Assembly (NCBI RefSeq): GCF_000787695.1 | Contig: NZ_BBPH01000002.1 | Location: 1-64,000 of the forward strand | Length of the DNA: 64,000 nt | Direction: 5' to 3' | Origin: Paracoccus sp. PAMC 22219 | Lineage (GTDB): Bacteria; Pseudomonadota; Alphaproteobacteria; Rhodobacterales; Rhodobacteraceae | Shown here: piece after piece, positions 35,191-44,362 of the stretch | How positions within the stretch are numbered: position 1 is the first letter of the stretch | Layout of the letters: each line of letters opens with the position of its first letter | Made by a program: the position numbers and the translations under genes | Notes under the pieces: generated by a model | Told to the model about the DNA's origin: nothing | Seen by the model: the letters and a program-made list of their open reading frames with translations, nothing else | Databases searched by the model: none

Positions 35191-36096
35191 TCCAGGCTGA
35201 CCGTCGACGGTCGTGACACCTTCCAGCCAGCCATCCAGCACGGCGCCGTTTTCTGTCAGCCAGCGCGTGGCCGCGTCGCGCGGCTCCAGTCCCTCGTCGA
35301 GGATATAGGACATCATGATATCCTCGGCCTCGACAGTGAAGGCCAGGTTGGCCAACAGCACGCCCAGGTTGGGACATTCGGCGGACAGACCCTTTCGAGT
35401 GTTGGTCAACACCGTCGCCTCGCCATCGTTGGGTCCGAACATGTCGTCGCCGTCGGTCAGGTATTCCAGGTCATAACGTACGTTCATCGGGTGGGGCCGC
35501 CAGCCAAAGAACAGGATCGCATCCTCGGATCCGATGGCGCGCTGCACCTGCGCCAACATGCCCTGCTCGCTGGATTCGACAAGTTCAAACTCGCCCAGGC
35601 CAAAGCTGTCATCCTCGATCATCTTCAGGATCGTGGTATTGGCGCTGCTGCCCGCCTCGATGCCATAGATCTGACCGCCCAGCTGGTCCTGGAACTCCGC
35701 GATGTCGGCATAAGTCTTCAGCCCCGCATCATAGGTGGCCTTGGGAACGGCAAACCCGATCAGCGCGCCTTCAAGATTGGGTCGGATCACCTCTATGTCG
35801 CCGGCATCGACCAAGGGTTTTTGTTGCGGCTCCTGCAAGGGCATCCAGTTCCCCAGGAAGATATCCGTGTCGCCCTGTTTCAGCGATTCAAACGTCACCG
35901 CGACCGACAGGATCTGAATTTCCGGTGTGTATCCCAACGCTTCCAAGACGATTGCTGCAGCGCTGGTCGTCGCAGTGATGTCCGTCCAGCCGACATCGGA
36001 AAAGCTGGGTGCCAAGCATGCTTCAGGCTCGGCCGCATGGGCAGTCGACAGCGTCGCGACCGAGACGAGCGTTGCAAGAATGACCGTGTTTTTCAT
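35158..36096 (-). CDS. Glycine betaine/carnitine/choline ABC transporter binding protein (ProX/OpuAC type)
   Basis: A 312-residue periplasmic receptor. The signal peptide ends STAHA, and the OpuAC fold begins CLAPSFSDVGWTDITATT, with the aromatic-rich ligand region including FLGNWMPLQ and FFGWRPHPMN (Trp residues that cage quaternary amines). It is ChoX-like in length and motifs. GGAGGAAGC precedes the ATG. No ATPase or permease gene is next to it, so it must serve a transporter encoded elsewhere. Its place beside the carnitine genes supports carnitine or betaine uptake. Confidence 0.88.
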   Translation of the reverse strand: MKNTVILATLVSVATLSTAHAAEPEACLAPSFSDVGWTDITATTSAAAIVLEALGYTPEIQILSVAVTFESLKQGDTDIFLGNWMPLQEPQQKPLVDAGDIEVIRPNLEGALIGFAVPKATYDAGLKTYADIAEFQDQLGGQIYGIEAGSSANTTILKMIEDDSFGLGEFELVESSEQGMLAQVQRAIGSEDAILFFGWRPHPMNVRYDLEYLTDGDDMFGPNDGEATVLTNTRKGLSAECPNLGVLLANLAFTVEAEDIMMSYILDEGLEPRDAATRWLTENGAVLDGWLEGVTTVDGQPGLAAVTTALDL

Positions 36097-36429
36097 GATG
36101 TGCTTCCTCCTGTGGTGGCTGACTTCGTGAGAAGTGCCTGTTGGCTATCGTGAGACAGTAGCGCATTCGGCTTGAACGACTTATCACTGAGCGAACCATA
36201 TTTGCCCAAACGCGAAGAACTAGCTCTGTCGACACTTAACTGGTGAGGAACGAGTGACGATGTTTCGGGGAGTTAGGCTTTGTAGCCGTCAAAGCCGCCC
36301 GAGATTTGCACAAACTGCAAAGAAAATGGCCATCAGTGTGACGTCGACGGGTTGCGGTATGCGCTGGTTCTGGCTTGTCCGACCGGACAGGGCTAGGCCC
36401 ATCGAGATATCTGGACCAGGAGATGCGCC
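36097..36429. other. Divergent intergenic region
   Basis: About 330 bases between the binding protein and the purine permease, which are transcribed away from each other. It should hold both promoters. I see no operator or hairpin that I can support. Confidence 0.4.
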
Positions 36430-37449
36430 ATGACGCCGACCACCCTTACCTGCAGCGCTGCCATCGTGGCGGCGCTGTCTGCGGTCCCCACACTGGCCGC
36501 TGCAGAGGCATTCGCCCCGAAAGTCTTGGTCATGGCCATGTTCGAGGCGGAAGCAGCCCCGTGGTTGAAGACCCTGGATCTGCCCAACACGATCACCGTT
36601 CCCGGCCTGCCCAAGGATCATGATGCGCTGTCCTGCAACGCGGATCTGTGCGTCATGACCACAACGATGGGCTATGCCAACGCAGCCAGCTCAGCCATGG
36701 CGGTCGGGTTCTCGGATCTGCTCGATTTGTCGCAGACCTATGTGTTGATCGCGGGCATTGCCGGCGTGGACCCGGAGAACGGCACGCTTGGCTCAGCGGC
36801 GTGGGCGGATCACGTTGTGGATGCGGGGTTGGTCCATCGCATCGACAGCCGCGATGCACCTTCCGACTGGACTAGCCAGATCGTCGAGCTGGGCGCCAAG
36901 GTGCCTGGCGAGAAGCCGGGCTGGACAGCGGGGAGCGAGGTTTTCACGCTGAATCCGGCTCTGGTTTCTGCTGCAATGGATGCAACGCGCGACGTCGAAC
37001 TGGCGGACAGTGACGATGCGGCGGCCTATCGGGCGAATTACACTCAGAATGCCGCAAAGGGGGCGCCGCAGGTGATGGTTTGCGCCTCGGTCTCGGCCGA
37101 CACCTACTGGCATGGCGATACCATTGCGCAAGAGGTCGCCGACCACACCGCCCTGCTGACCGACGGGGCTGCCGATTACTGCATGAGCCAGATGGAGGAC
37201 AACGCCACCCTGACCGCACTCACGCGTGCAGCTGAAGCGGGCCGGCTGGACATGGACCGCGTGGCGATCCTGCGGACAGCCTCGAACTTTGACCGCGCGC
37301 ATGACGGGCAGGACACCGCCGCATCGTTGTCGGCAACCTCAGGGGGCTTTGGACCCGCCACCGAGAATGCTTTTCGCGTCGGAAACGCGTTCGCATCGCT
37401 GATTATCGAAGATTGGGACCGCTTTGCAGAAGGCGTTACCGCAGATTGA
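36430..37449 (+). CDS. Purine nucleoside permease family protein (NUP)
   Basis: A 339-residue secreted or periplasmic protein of the NUP family (PF06516). The signal peptide ends LAAAEA, and family blocks include PKVLVMAMFEAEAAPWL, TTTMGYANAASS, LIAGIAGVDP and TASNFDRAHDGQ. The fold resembles nucleoside phosphorylases; yeast relatives were named permeases, but bacterial ones are probably periplasmic nucleoside-binding or -processing enzymes. The nearby deaminase suggests purine salvage. Single gene on the plus strand. Confidence 0.85.
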   Translation: MTPTTLTCSAAIVAALSAVPTLAAAEAFAPKVLVMAMFEAEAAPWLKTLDLPNTITVPGLPKDHDALSCNADLCVMTTTMGYANAASSAMAVGFSDLLDLSQTYVLIAGIAGVDPENGTLGSAAWADHVVDAGLVHRIDSRDAPSDWTSQIVELGAKVPGEKPGWTAGSEVFTLNPALVSAAMDATRDVELADSDDAAAYRANYTQNAAKGAPQVMVCASVSADTYWHGDTIAQEVADHTALLTDGAADYCMSQMEDNATLTALTRAAEAGRLDMDRVAILRTASNFDRAHDGQDTAASLSATSGGFGPATENAFRVGNAFASLIIEDWDRFAEGVTAD

Positions 37450-37670
37450 TCATGGCGGTGGCGGACGCACAAAGTTGCGTCCGCTGCGCTTCCGCTATGC
37501 CCCGCATAAGGAGGAACTCATCCAAACTGATCTGGCGATAAAGGCCACACGCAGTCTGGCAGGTCATTTCTTGGCCGCCAATGGTTGAGGAGGGTTTGGT
37601 TGCGCGACCGTCACGGGTCAGTTTGCCCCTACGAAACCAGCGGCGGCGTGATCGGCGCTCCCCTTCAGCT

Positions 37671-38147
37671 TTAGCCGGAATGTGACCGGATATGGAGAGC
37701 GCGGACCTGCATCGCAAACTCCTCGAAAGGGCCTTCCACAATCGTACCACTGATCACCTCGCTGATTGGCAGCGGCCGGACCCGGAACGTAGGAACTCCC
37801 AGTTCGGCAAGCCATTCCGTCATCTGGGCTGCCGAGCTTGCATAAACGATCCGCCCAAGTCCAACCCAGCCATGGGCGGCCGCGCACATGGGGCAGTGTT
37901 CGCCCGAGGTATACACCGTGGCCGTGGCACGATCCTTGGCATCCATGTTGTTCGCAGCCCATCGGGCGATGGCGAACTCCGGGTGCTGCGTGTGGTCGCC
38001 CCCTCCGATGCGGTTATGGTCTTCGAACAGAACATGACCCTTAGAGGACACAAGCACCGAGCCGAATGGCTCATTACCGCTGTCCAGCGCTTCAGACGCA
38101 AGGTCGACAGATCGCTGCAGGTGCTTTCGGTCCGTATCGTGGATCAT
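37671..38147 (-). CDS. Nucleoside/guanine deaminase (CMP/dCMP deaminase fold)
   Basis: A 158-residue zinc deaminase. The zinc-binding sites are HPEF (His and catalytic Glu) and CPMCAAA (two Cys), with EPFGSVLV upstream of the first. Length and spacing match guanine or cytosine/tRNA-adenosine-type deaminases; GuaD-like enzymes have the same HPE plus PxC arrangement. The ATG at 38147 starts MIHDTDRK. Together with the nucleoside-permease-family gene it suggests nucleobase salvage. Confidence 0.82.
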   Translation of the reverse strand: MIHDTDRKHLQRSVDLASEALDSGNEPFGSVLVSSKGHVLFEDHNRIGGGDHTQHPEFAIARWAANNMDAKDRATATVYTSGEHCPMCAAAHGWVGLGRIVYASSAAQMTEWLAELGVPTFRVRPLPISEVISGTIVEGPFEEFAMQVRALHIRSHSG

Positions 38148-38281
38148 GGGTCTTCCTTCTCGTGCGCTGAACTGAATTTCACGGAGACCTTGCTGCTGGT
38201 ACAGCAATGCAAGCCAGGCGATGGCCAATTGACGTTACTGCGTCCCTCGCTCTGTGGATCCACAGACGTCACCCGATAAGA

Positions 38282-38938
38282 TTACACGCCCTTACGGCAT
38301 TGGACCAGATTGCCATCCGCCAACGGCCTCTGCAACGCCTTGGCGTCTTTCCAGTCCGCCGTGAGCCAGACCTCGATTTCCTGCGGCGTCGTCAGGATCA
38401 CCGGCATCGCTTTCGGATGGACCGGCTTCACCACCGCATTCGGCTCGGTCGTCAGGAACCCGAACAGCCGGTGCTCACCCGGCCTCGGGCTGCGGTTCGA
38501 CCCGCGCGTTCCATGCCATGTCGTCCAGATCCCGGCGAAAACGAACAGTGGCTGCGTTTCATCCAATGCGAACCAGCACAGAGGTTTGCGCCTGGTCACA
38601 GGATCAGGGATCTGACCGTATTCGGAGAAGGCGGTGGCCGGGATCACGCATCTGTTCTCGGGGCCAAGCCAGCGGCGCCAATGCGGGCTTGTCGTGTTGC
38701 GAATGTTGGTCACGCCGGTATCGGGCGCGTCCGGTGTCTTCAAAAATTGCGGCGGGGTGGGCATCCCCCAGGTCATCCGCGACAACTCCCGCCCCGCCGC
38801 CGTCTGCCGGACCACCGGTGCCGCGCGATCGGGATAGACATCGAGATCAGGTTCAAGATTGCCGGCGGCATCATAGGTGATCCTCACGAAGTCCCGGATC
38901 GCCTGCTGGTTTGTCGTCAGATTATAGAGATTGCACAC
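38282..38938 (-). CDS. SOS response-associated peptidase (SRAP, YedK/HMCES family)
   Basis: A 218-residue SRAP protein that shields abasic sites in single-stranded DNA by cross-linking through its N-terminal cysteine. The Cys must be residue 2, so the start must be the GTG at 38938 (GTG TGC); the longer frame from 38959 would block the active site. Later motifs are RCVIPATAFSEY (with the catalytic Glu) and HPKAMPVIL (His). It lies back to back with imuAB near a LexA box, which fits an SOS role. Confidence 0.88.
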   Translation of the reverse strand: MCNLYNLTTNQQAIRDFVRITYDAAGNLEPDLDVYPDRAAPVVRQTAAGRELSRMTWGMPTPPQFLKTPDAPDTGVTNIRNTTSPHWRRWLGPENRCVIPATAFSEYGQIPDPVTRRKPLCWFALDETQPLFVFAGIWTTWHGTRGSNRSPRPGEHRLFGFLTTEPNAVVKPVHPKAMPVILTTPQEIEVWLTADWKDAKALQRPLADGNLVQCRKGV

Positions 38939-39041
38939 GATCCTGGTCCCCTTTTCCATCGATCAGCATAGCGGAATTCAATGCGCTCGCACGTCCCCGA
39001 TCACGATGCTCTCCCCGGCGGTTGACACATTGTCGCAATAG

Positions 39042-39056
39042 GAACAAAACAGGAAC
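39042..39056. promoter_or_regulatory. LexA box (alphaproteobacterial SOS operator)
   Basis: GAAC, seven bases (AAAACAG), then GAAC: an exact match to the alphaproteobacterial LexA consensus GAAC-N7-GAAC. It lies 42 bases before the imuA start, with TTGACA at 39022-39027 upstream. It predicts DNA-damage induction of imuAB and perhaps of the divergent SRAP gene, whose start is about 100 bases away. Confidence 0.85.
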
Positions 39057-39098
39057 TATGATTCCGCAACTATGACGTGAAAAGCAGCCTAACTTACT

Positions 39099-39857
39099 AT
39101 GACCGACGCCGTTCCCCGTCCCAACATTGCCGCCCTGCGGGCCCGCATTGCCCATCTGGAGGGTGCGGAAACGCATGCGCGCAAGGTGCTGCCCTTCGGC
39201 GTCGACGCGCTGGACGGCCGCCTGCCGCAGGGTGGACTGGAGATGGGATGCCTGCATGAGGTGGCGGGCGGCGGCAGGGGAGCGCTGGACGGGGCGGCGG
39301 CAGCCTGTTTCGCGGCGGGCATTGCGGCCCGGCAGCCTAGGCCCGTGCTGTGGTGTGTGACGCAGGCGGATCTCTTTGCACCGGGGCTGGAGCAGGTGGG
39401 CCTGTTCCCCGATCGGGTGATCTATGTCGAGGCGGGGGATGAGAACGCCGTGCTTGCCTCCATGGAGGAGGGGCTGCGGCATGGTGGCCTCGGCGCTGTG
39501 GTCGCCGACGTTGCAAGTCTGTCGATGACAGCCTCGCGTCGATTGCATCTTGCAGCCAAGGCCTCGGGAACCATTGGCATCGCGCTCCGCCGCTGGCGGC
39601 GGGAAGCGGATGCCAGCGATTTCGGCCAGCCCACAGCCGCGATGACGCGCTGGCGGGTCTCGGTGCTGCCCTCAGCGCCCTTGCCCGTACCGGGCATCGG
39701 CCGGGCACGCTGGCTGATCGAGCTGATCCGCGCGCGGGCCGGCGAATCCTTTGATCTCGAGCTGGAGGGCTGCGATGGCACGGGTCATCTCGGTCTGCCT
39801 GCCCCTGTGGCCAATCGACCGGCGACGCAGGCAGGCAGACAATACGGCCTCGGCTGA
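39099..39857 (+). CDS. imuA: ImuA, mutasome accessory protein
   Basis: A 252-residue RecA-like protein that works with ImuB and DnaE2 in SOS mutagenesis. The start region ARIAHLEGAETHARKVLPFGV and the later VLWCVTQADLFAPGLEQVGL match the ImuA/SulA-like family. A Walker-A-like GGGRGALDGAAAA is degenerate, as is normal. It follows a LexA box, and its 3' end overlaps imuB by 83 bases. Confidence 0.88.
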   Translation: MTDAVPRPNIAALRARIAHLEGAETHARKVLPFGVDALDGRLPQGGLEMGCLHEVAGGGRGALDGAAAACFAAGIAARQPRPVLWCVTQADLFAPGLEQVGLFPDRVIYVEAGDENAVLASMEEGLRHGGLGAVVADVASLSMTASRRLHLAAKASGTIGIALRRWRREADASDFGQPTAAMTRWRVSVLPSAPLPVPGIGRARWLIELIRARAGESFDLELEGCDGTGHLGLPAPVANRPATQAGRQYGLG

Positions 39858-41295
39858 GGCGCCGCTCATTCTTGCAGGACGTGTTGGCAACCGCCGCGTG
39901 ATCACGGCGGCATGCGAGCTGGCCATTGGTCAGGGGCTCCGCATCGGCATGCCGGTCAGCAAGGCGCAGGCAATGGTTCCAGACCTGCGCATCGAAGCAG
40001 CTGATCCGGCGGCTGATCATCAGTCCCTTGAGCGGCTGGGCCTATGGCTCTTGCAACGCATCGCGCCCATCGTCGCAGTCGATCCTCCGGATGGCGTGGT
40101 TATCGACGTCACCGGCGCAGATCATCTGCATGGCGGCGAGGAGGCGCTGTTGGAGATGCTGCTTGGTCGCCTGACCCTGTCGGGGATCACCGCGCATCTT
40201 GCCATCGCTGATACCTGGGGCGCGGCCCATGCTCTCGCCCGTCACCACCGCAAGACCAAGGCGTGTATCGCCCTGCCCGGCTCCACGGCATCAGTGCTGG
40301 CCCCGCTGCCTCTGGCGGCTTTGCGGTTGCCACCAGCCACCGTGGCGGGGCTGCTGGATCTGGGTTTCGCCACAATCGGGGATCTGATCGATACGCCCCG
40401 GGCGCCGCTGACACTACGCTTCGGGCCAGACCTTTGCCGCAGGCTGGATCAGGCGCTGGGCGCTGTTGGCGAGCCTATCGATCCCCTGCGCCCTGAGGGG
40501 CTAATCGAGGTGCGCCGCAGCTTTGCCGAACCCATCGGGGCTGCCGAGACCATCGCCCGCTCTATCACCAGGCTGGTGACCGACCTCTGCACGGCACTGG
40601 AGGCCCGGGGTGAAGGGGCCCGGCGGCTCGACCTGCTGTGCTGGCGCGTCGACAACCGGATCGAGACGGTCCGAGTTGGATTGGCCGTGGCGCAACGCGA
40701 CCCCAAACGCCTGACCCGGCTCCTCTGCAACAAGATCCCGAGCATCGATCCGGGCTTTGGGATCGAGATCATGACGCTGACGGCCGCCTTGGCCGAGCCA
40801 CTGGTCCCACGGCAGGCCACCACCCTTCTGGAACAGGCCCCGCCCGACATCACCGATTTGGTCGACATGCTGTCCAACCGCGTCGGCCACCGTGCTGTCT
40901 ATCGTCTGGCGCCCGTGGCGAGCGACGTACCGGAACGATCGGTTACACGGATCGGCGCGCTGTCGCCGGATCAGGGCATCGGCTGGCCCGGGCATTGGCC
41001 ACGTCCCTCGCGCCTGCTGCCTCGGCCCGAGCCTATCGATACGATGGCACTGATGCCCGACCATCCCCCAAACTGGATCTCGTGGCGCGGTATTCGCTAC
41101 CGGGTAGTCCGCGCCGACGGGCCGGAGCGGATCTTCGGCGAGTGGTGGAAACGCGATGCCGAGGCCAAAGCCGTGCGCGACTATTTCTGCATCGAGGACG
41201 AAGCTGGCCACCGTTTCTGGATCTTCCGCGCCGGGGACGGAGAGGACGCGACCACAGGTTCTCACTGCTGGTTCATCCATGGAGTGTTCGGATGA
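39775..41295 (+). CDS. imuB: ImuB, Y-family polymerase-like protein
   Basis: A 506-residue protein related to Y-family polymerases but lacking the catalytic acidic triad, as ImuB proteins do; it acts as a hub linking ImuA, DnaE2 and the beta clamp. It starts MARVISVCLPLWPIDR at 39775 inside imuA; the open frame from 39751 is eight codons longer. The C-terminal part ends in the usual RDYFCIEDEAGHRFWIFRAG block. The expected partner gene dnaE2 follows only as a short relic. Confidence 0.88.
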   Translation: MARVISVCLPLWPIDRRRRQADNTASAEAPLILAGRVGNRRVITAACELAIGQGLRIGMPVSKAQAMVPDLRIEAADPAADHQSLERLGLWLLQRIAPIVAVDPPDGVVIDVTGADHLHGGEEALLEMLLGRLTLSGITAHLAIADTWGAAHALARHHRKTKACIALPGSTASVLAPLPLAALRLPPATVAGLLDLGFATIGDLIDTPRAPLTLRFGPDLCRRLDQALGAVGEPIDPLRPEGLIEVRRSFAEPIGAAETIARSITRLVTDLCTALEARGEGARRLDLLCWRVDNRIETVRVGLAVAQRDPKRLTRLLCNKIPSIDPGFGIEIMTLTAALAEPLVPRQATTLLEQAPPDITDLVDMLSNRVGHRAVYRLAPVASDVPERSVTRIGALSPDQGIGWPGHWPRPSRLLPRPEPIDTMALMPDHPPNWISWRGIRYRVVRADGPERIFGEWWKRDAEAKAVRDYFCIEDEAGHRFWIFRAGDGEDATTGSHCWFIHGVFG

Positions 41296-41460
41296 GCAGA
41301 GCACCTTGCGTATGTCGTTCCTACGCCGGGCATCTTCAGCCGAGGAACTGTTCGCTGCTGCAGCGTTCTTGGGCTGCCAAGCGATGGCCTTGGCCAACAG
41401 AAACAGCTTGGCCGATATCGATTGGGCGCATGAGGCGGCCAGGAAGTGCGCCACTTCGCT
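41292..41460 (+). pseudogene. dnaE2: dnaE2 (imuC) N-terminal remnant
   Basis: Just after imuB, where dnaE2 normally starts, the frame from 41312 reads MSFLRRASSAEELFAAAAFLG and then NRNSLADIDWAHEAARK. This is the N-terminal PHP-domain start of the error-prone polymerase DnaE2 (relatives read FSFLRGASSAEELFAAAALLG). The ATG at 41292 overlaps the imuB stop but is out of this frame, so the first codons are also damaged. Similarity stops after about 50 residues near 41450, close to the end of the next gene. More than 1,000 residues are lost. Confidence 0.8.
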
Positions 41461-41487
41461 ATCAGACATCACGCCATGTAAGACCGA

Positions 41488-42447
41488 TCATGCCTCGTCG
41501 TGTTTCGTATCAGCATCGCGAAGGACGCGAGCGAGCCGCCGGATACGGAGCGCGCGGTTGAACTCTCCACCAAAGATCAGGACCAGGGCGGCGAGATACA
41601 TGAAGTAGAGGGCAGCAACGATACCGGCCAAGCCGGCGTAGTAGCTTGCATAGCTGGCGAAGCTGCGCAGGTAGAACGAAAAACCCGCTGCGAGGGCTGA
41701 CCAGATGGCGAGGGTCAGCAGGACACCGGGCCATATGTTCGAGAAGCGGGTGCGGCGCGCTGGGAGGAGCACATGCGCCCCGAAAAGCGCTGCCATCAGG
41801 ATAAGTCCCGCCGCCGGATATCGGATCAGCGTGAAAGTCACCGATGCCGGCTCGAACCCAGGCATGAGTGTGTGCAGGATAGAGCCAACCCGTGGCGCAA
41901 TGACCAAAAGGTAGCCTACCAGAACGAGAACCAGACTGGTCAGGATGACGACCACCACCTGCACTGCGAAGAGCAGGAGTACCGAACGGGTCTCGCGAAT
42001 CCCGTAGGCCCGGTTCAGCCCCACACGCACGCCGTCCACCCCACCAACGGCAAACCAGATCGTCAGCAGGATACCGAGGCTGAGCACGCCTCCTCGCGGC
42101 ACGGTCATGACTTGCTCCACCTCGGATACAATCGGCCCGGCCAGCGAATGCGGGATGATTGCAATCAGAAACTCGATCAGACGGTCGGCCATCGACCGAT
42201 CGCCGATGTAGGCAGTGAGTGAACTGGTAAAGATAAGGAACGGAAAAATCGCAAGAAGCGCACGGAATGCCACGTTACCTGCCAATCCGAATGCGTCGTC
42301 GCTCCAGAGCCTGAGGACCGCCTCGCGTAGGACTGCTCTGACGGCGCGCCAGCCGGTGCCGTGTAACAGATCCTCCGGATGCTCGGTCAGAACGCCGTGT
42401 GTCAGGACTTTGTCGCGCCCAGCCTCATGACCCGACTTTGCGTTCAT
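41488..42447 (-). CDS. YihY/BrkB family inner-membrane protein
   Basis: A 319-residue protein with about six hydrophobic segments. The family region is DDAFGLAGNVAFRALLAIFPFLIF near residue 50, with later blocks GGVDGVRVGLNRAYG and YYAGLAGIVAALYFMYLAALVLIFGGEFN. This group was once called ribonuclease BN, but is now regarded as membrane proteins of unclear function. It stands as a single minus-strand gene whose end abuts the dnaE2 relic. Confidence 0.85.
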   Translation of the reverse strand: MNAKSGHEAGRDKVLTHGVLTEHPEDLLHGTGWRAVRAVLREAVLRLWSDDAFGLAGNVAFRALLAIFPFLIFTSSLTAYIGDRSMADRLIEFLIAIIPHSLAGPIVSEVEQVMTVPRGGVLSLGILLTIWFAVGGVDGVRVGLNRAYGIRETRSVLLLFAVQVVVVILTSLVLVLVGYLLVIAPRVGSILHTLMPGFEPASVTFTLIRYPAAGLILMAALFGAHVLLPARRTRFSNIWPGVLLTLAIWSALAAGFSFYLRSFASYASYYAGLAGIVAALYFMYLAALVLIFGGEFNRALRIRRLARVLRDADTKHDEA

Positions 42448-43235
42448 GCATCGGCTCCCGTCTGCAACCTGCGTGCCTTAAGACTTACCGTGATATCTCT
42501 TAATCCGCCACTGCTTGAAGACGAACCGGACGTGCGCAGCACATTTTACTGCTTTTGATTGGCAGGATCATGGGCGAGTGCTGATGCTGCTTGTTCCGCA
42601 CCGCTCGCCAAAGTGGAACGGCCCCTACTCGCATTGTGCAGGAGTGATCGCCGAGCCCGCCAACCAGATCGCCCTTGAGATCAACATCTCCTCCGGTGAC
42701 CGACCACTAGGGAATGCACATATATAACTGCGGTTCTAGAAGAGGAACGGAACGGTCTGTAGCCAGCGCTTCCCGATCTGGTGCGCGGCAGAAGAACGCG
42801 CACGTTGGGAGGATAAGCAGGCGTGTCTAGTGATGATTGCAAAGCCTTCTCCCTGAAGGATCAGAATGCTGCCCATCTTGGGTCCTTCCGGTGCAGTGTC
42901 ATATGCGGCGGGCTTAGGCGCGTAAGAGCTTCAGTTGCAGAGAAAATAACGGGGTTCGCACCTGAAGTTCGCGGTTCGCGCTTCTCACACGCACACGAAA
43001 CTAGGCGTCGCGCCGTGACTGGAACCGTCCCCACCGTGACCAGCAGGGCCTCTCTTCTTTTCGGCACGCAGGCAGATCTGACGAAGCGATGATGGAGATG
43101 GTGTGGTCAAAAAGGATCGCAAGCGAGATACATCGTTGGCAGCGTTGCAATGAGTGTGCGTCCGTTCTCTTTCACCCAACGCGGCTATGCATGACTGTTC
43201 GACTCGGGCTGAGGACCTCTGGCACCTTTTGGGTC
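42448..43235. other. Intergenic region with a dispersed repeat
   Basis: About 790 bases without a supported gene. It contains one copy of a 47-base repeat (42880-42926) that recurs at 56792. The open frames here have no recognisable family. It may be a relic of the same kind of mobile element as at 54-60 kb. Confidence 0.4.
42880..42926. repeat. Dispersed repeat, copy A
   Basis: This 47-base stretch begins GGGTCCTTCC and ends GGCTTAGGCGCGTAAG. It matches 56792-56838 at 41 of 47 positions, and weaker likeness continues to a shared CGGGGTT about 30 bases on. Read on the minus strand, copy B includes the stop of a frame ending LLELENLRA. Confidence 0.6.
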
Positions 43236-43811
43236 CTATCGTCGGCTTTCGCGCCAGTCCCACGGCATGACGAACTCGCTGCTCCAGATCCCCCGCCGCG
43301 CCGCCCGCGCCACTGCCTCCTCCGGATCATAGATCGCGCCGCCGTATTGCCGGTAAGCCACGGCCCAGCCGTTCTCCACCATCCACGCGTTCAGGTTTTC
43401 TTCCCCGGCCCAGCAGGTCGCGACGCTTCTCCCATAGCGGTCGATATCCTGCTCCTCGCATCTGACCTGCCGACCGGCAATCGTGGACACGAGTGAGTTT
43501 TCGGCAATCGTCCCACAGGCCCAGGTTCGACCGTCGCGCTGACAGGTCTGTGCTGCTTCTGGTGCATCAATGCCGTAGAGCCGCACACGGGAGCCCGCAA
43601 CGTCTATGGTATAGCCATCGATGACCTCGACGTTCCCTGCCTGTCGATTGGCCGGAGGCTTGTCGCTGACGAAGTCCTGCAGCAACGCTTCCAGCACCTG
43701 GCGCAGTTGGGGATGGTCGTCGCCAATCAGGAACACCGCAGCAACAAGGGCAATGACGGCTAGCCAGACCCTTGGCTTGGCATGACGTTTTGTTCTGCGG
43801 CGCGTTGTCAT
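43236..43811 (-). CDS. Thermonuclease (SNase) family protein
   Basis: A 191-residue protein with a basic start and one membrane anchor or signal segment (about residues 14-30), then an SNase OB-fold. RLYGIDAPEAAQTC and DIDRYGRSVATCW carry the conserved Asp/Arg/Glu region of staphylococcal nuclease, and WMVENGWAVAY follows. It probably acts in the periplasm or at the membrane on nucleic acids. Several Cys residues may form disulphides. Confidence 0.85.
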   Translation of the reverse strand: MTTRRRTKRHAKPRVWLAVIALVAAVFLIGDDHPQLRQVLEALLQDFVSDKPPANRQAGNVEVIDGYTIDVAGSRVRLYGIDAPEAAQTCQRDGRTWACGTIAENSLVSTIAGRQVRCEEQDIDRYGRSVATCWAGEENLNAWMVENGWAVAYRQYGGAIYDPEEAVARAARRGIWSSEFVMPWDWRESRR

Positions 43812-43969
43812 GCCGGCGGTGTGGTTCAGAGTAGCAGCATCGGCAATACCAAAGCTGCGTTTCAGACCGCTTGCGGAGACGTTTCTTTATCACAAGTGGG
43901 AGCGTGTAGGTTCCGATCGCCATACACCAAGCAAGCCGTTTCTAATCACGAGCGTCCTGAAGGAAAATC

Positions 43970-44362
43970 CTACGATGACATATCGTTATCGCGACCAGCT
44001 TTTACCACGTCAGAGCTGTGGCGATTGAGATGCGTACGCAGAATGTCGACGTTTCGAAGGTTGGACTTGAACCAGGCATCGAAGACGCTTCCAAAAACAG
44101 GGATGCTGCCGAATGTTGTGTCCACGACGACATTGACCCCCTGCCGAACGATCTTATGCGCGGGAAGTCCCATTCGATAGCTTTCGATAACAATCCATGC
44201 AGCTGGCAGCATTGCAGCGGCGTCGCCAAGGCCTGGCAGCAAGCCTGCGATGGCATCGTATCCGACCCGGAAGCGACTGCCAGGAATCCGAAACACCGAA
44301 TCCAGTTGGCCGGAAAGCCGTTCAAGACGTTCAAAGCGAGCCGTATGCAGATCATCTTCCAT
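43970..44362 (-). CDS. DUF4112 domain-containing protein
   Basis: A 130-residue protein with the DUF4112 core: LDSVFRIPGSRFRVGYDAIAGL, LIPGLGD-like GLLPGLGDAAAMLPAAW, and GSIPVFGSVFDAWFKSN. Two hydrophobic stretches suggest membrane association. The ATG at 44362 (MEDDLHTARFERLERL) fits the family start; the longer frame adds 44 unlikely residues. Function unknown. Confidence 0.8.
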   Translation of the reverse strand: MEDDLHTARFERLERLSGQLDSVFRIPGSRFRVGYDAIAGLLPGLGDAAAMLPAAWIVIESYRMGLPAHKIVRQGVNVVVDTTFGSIPVFGSVFDAWFKSNLRNVDILRTHLNRHSSDVVKAGRDNDMSS

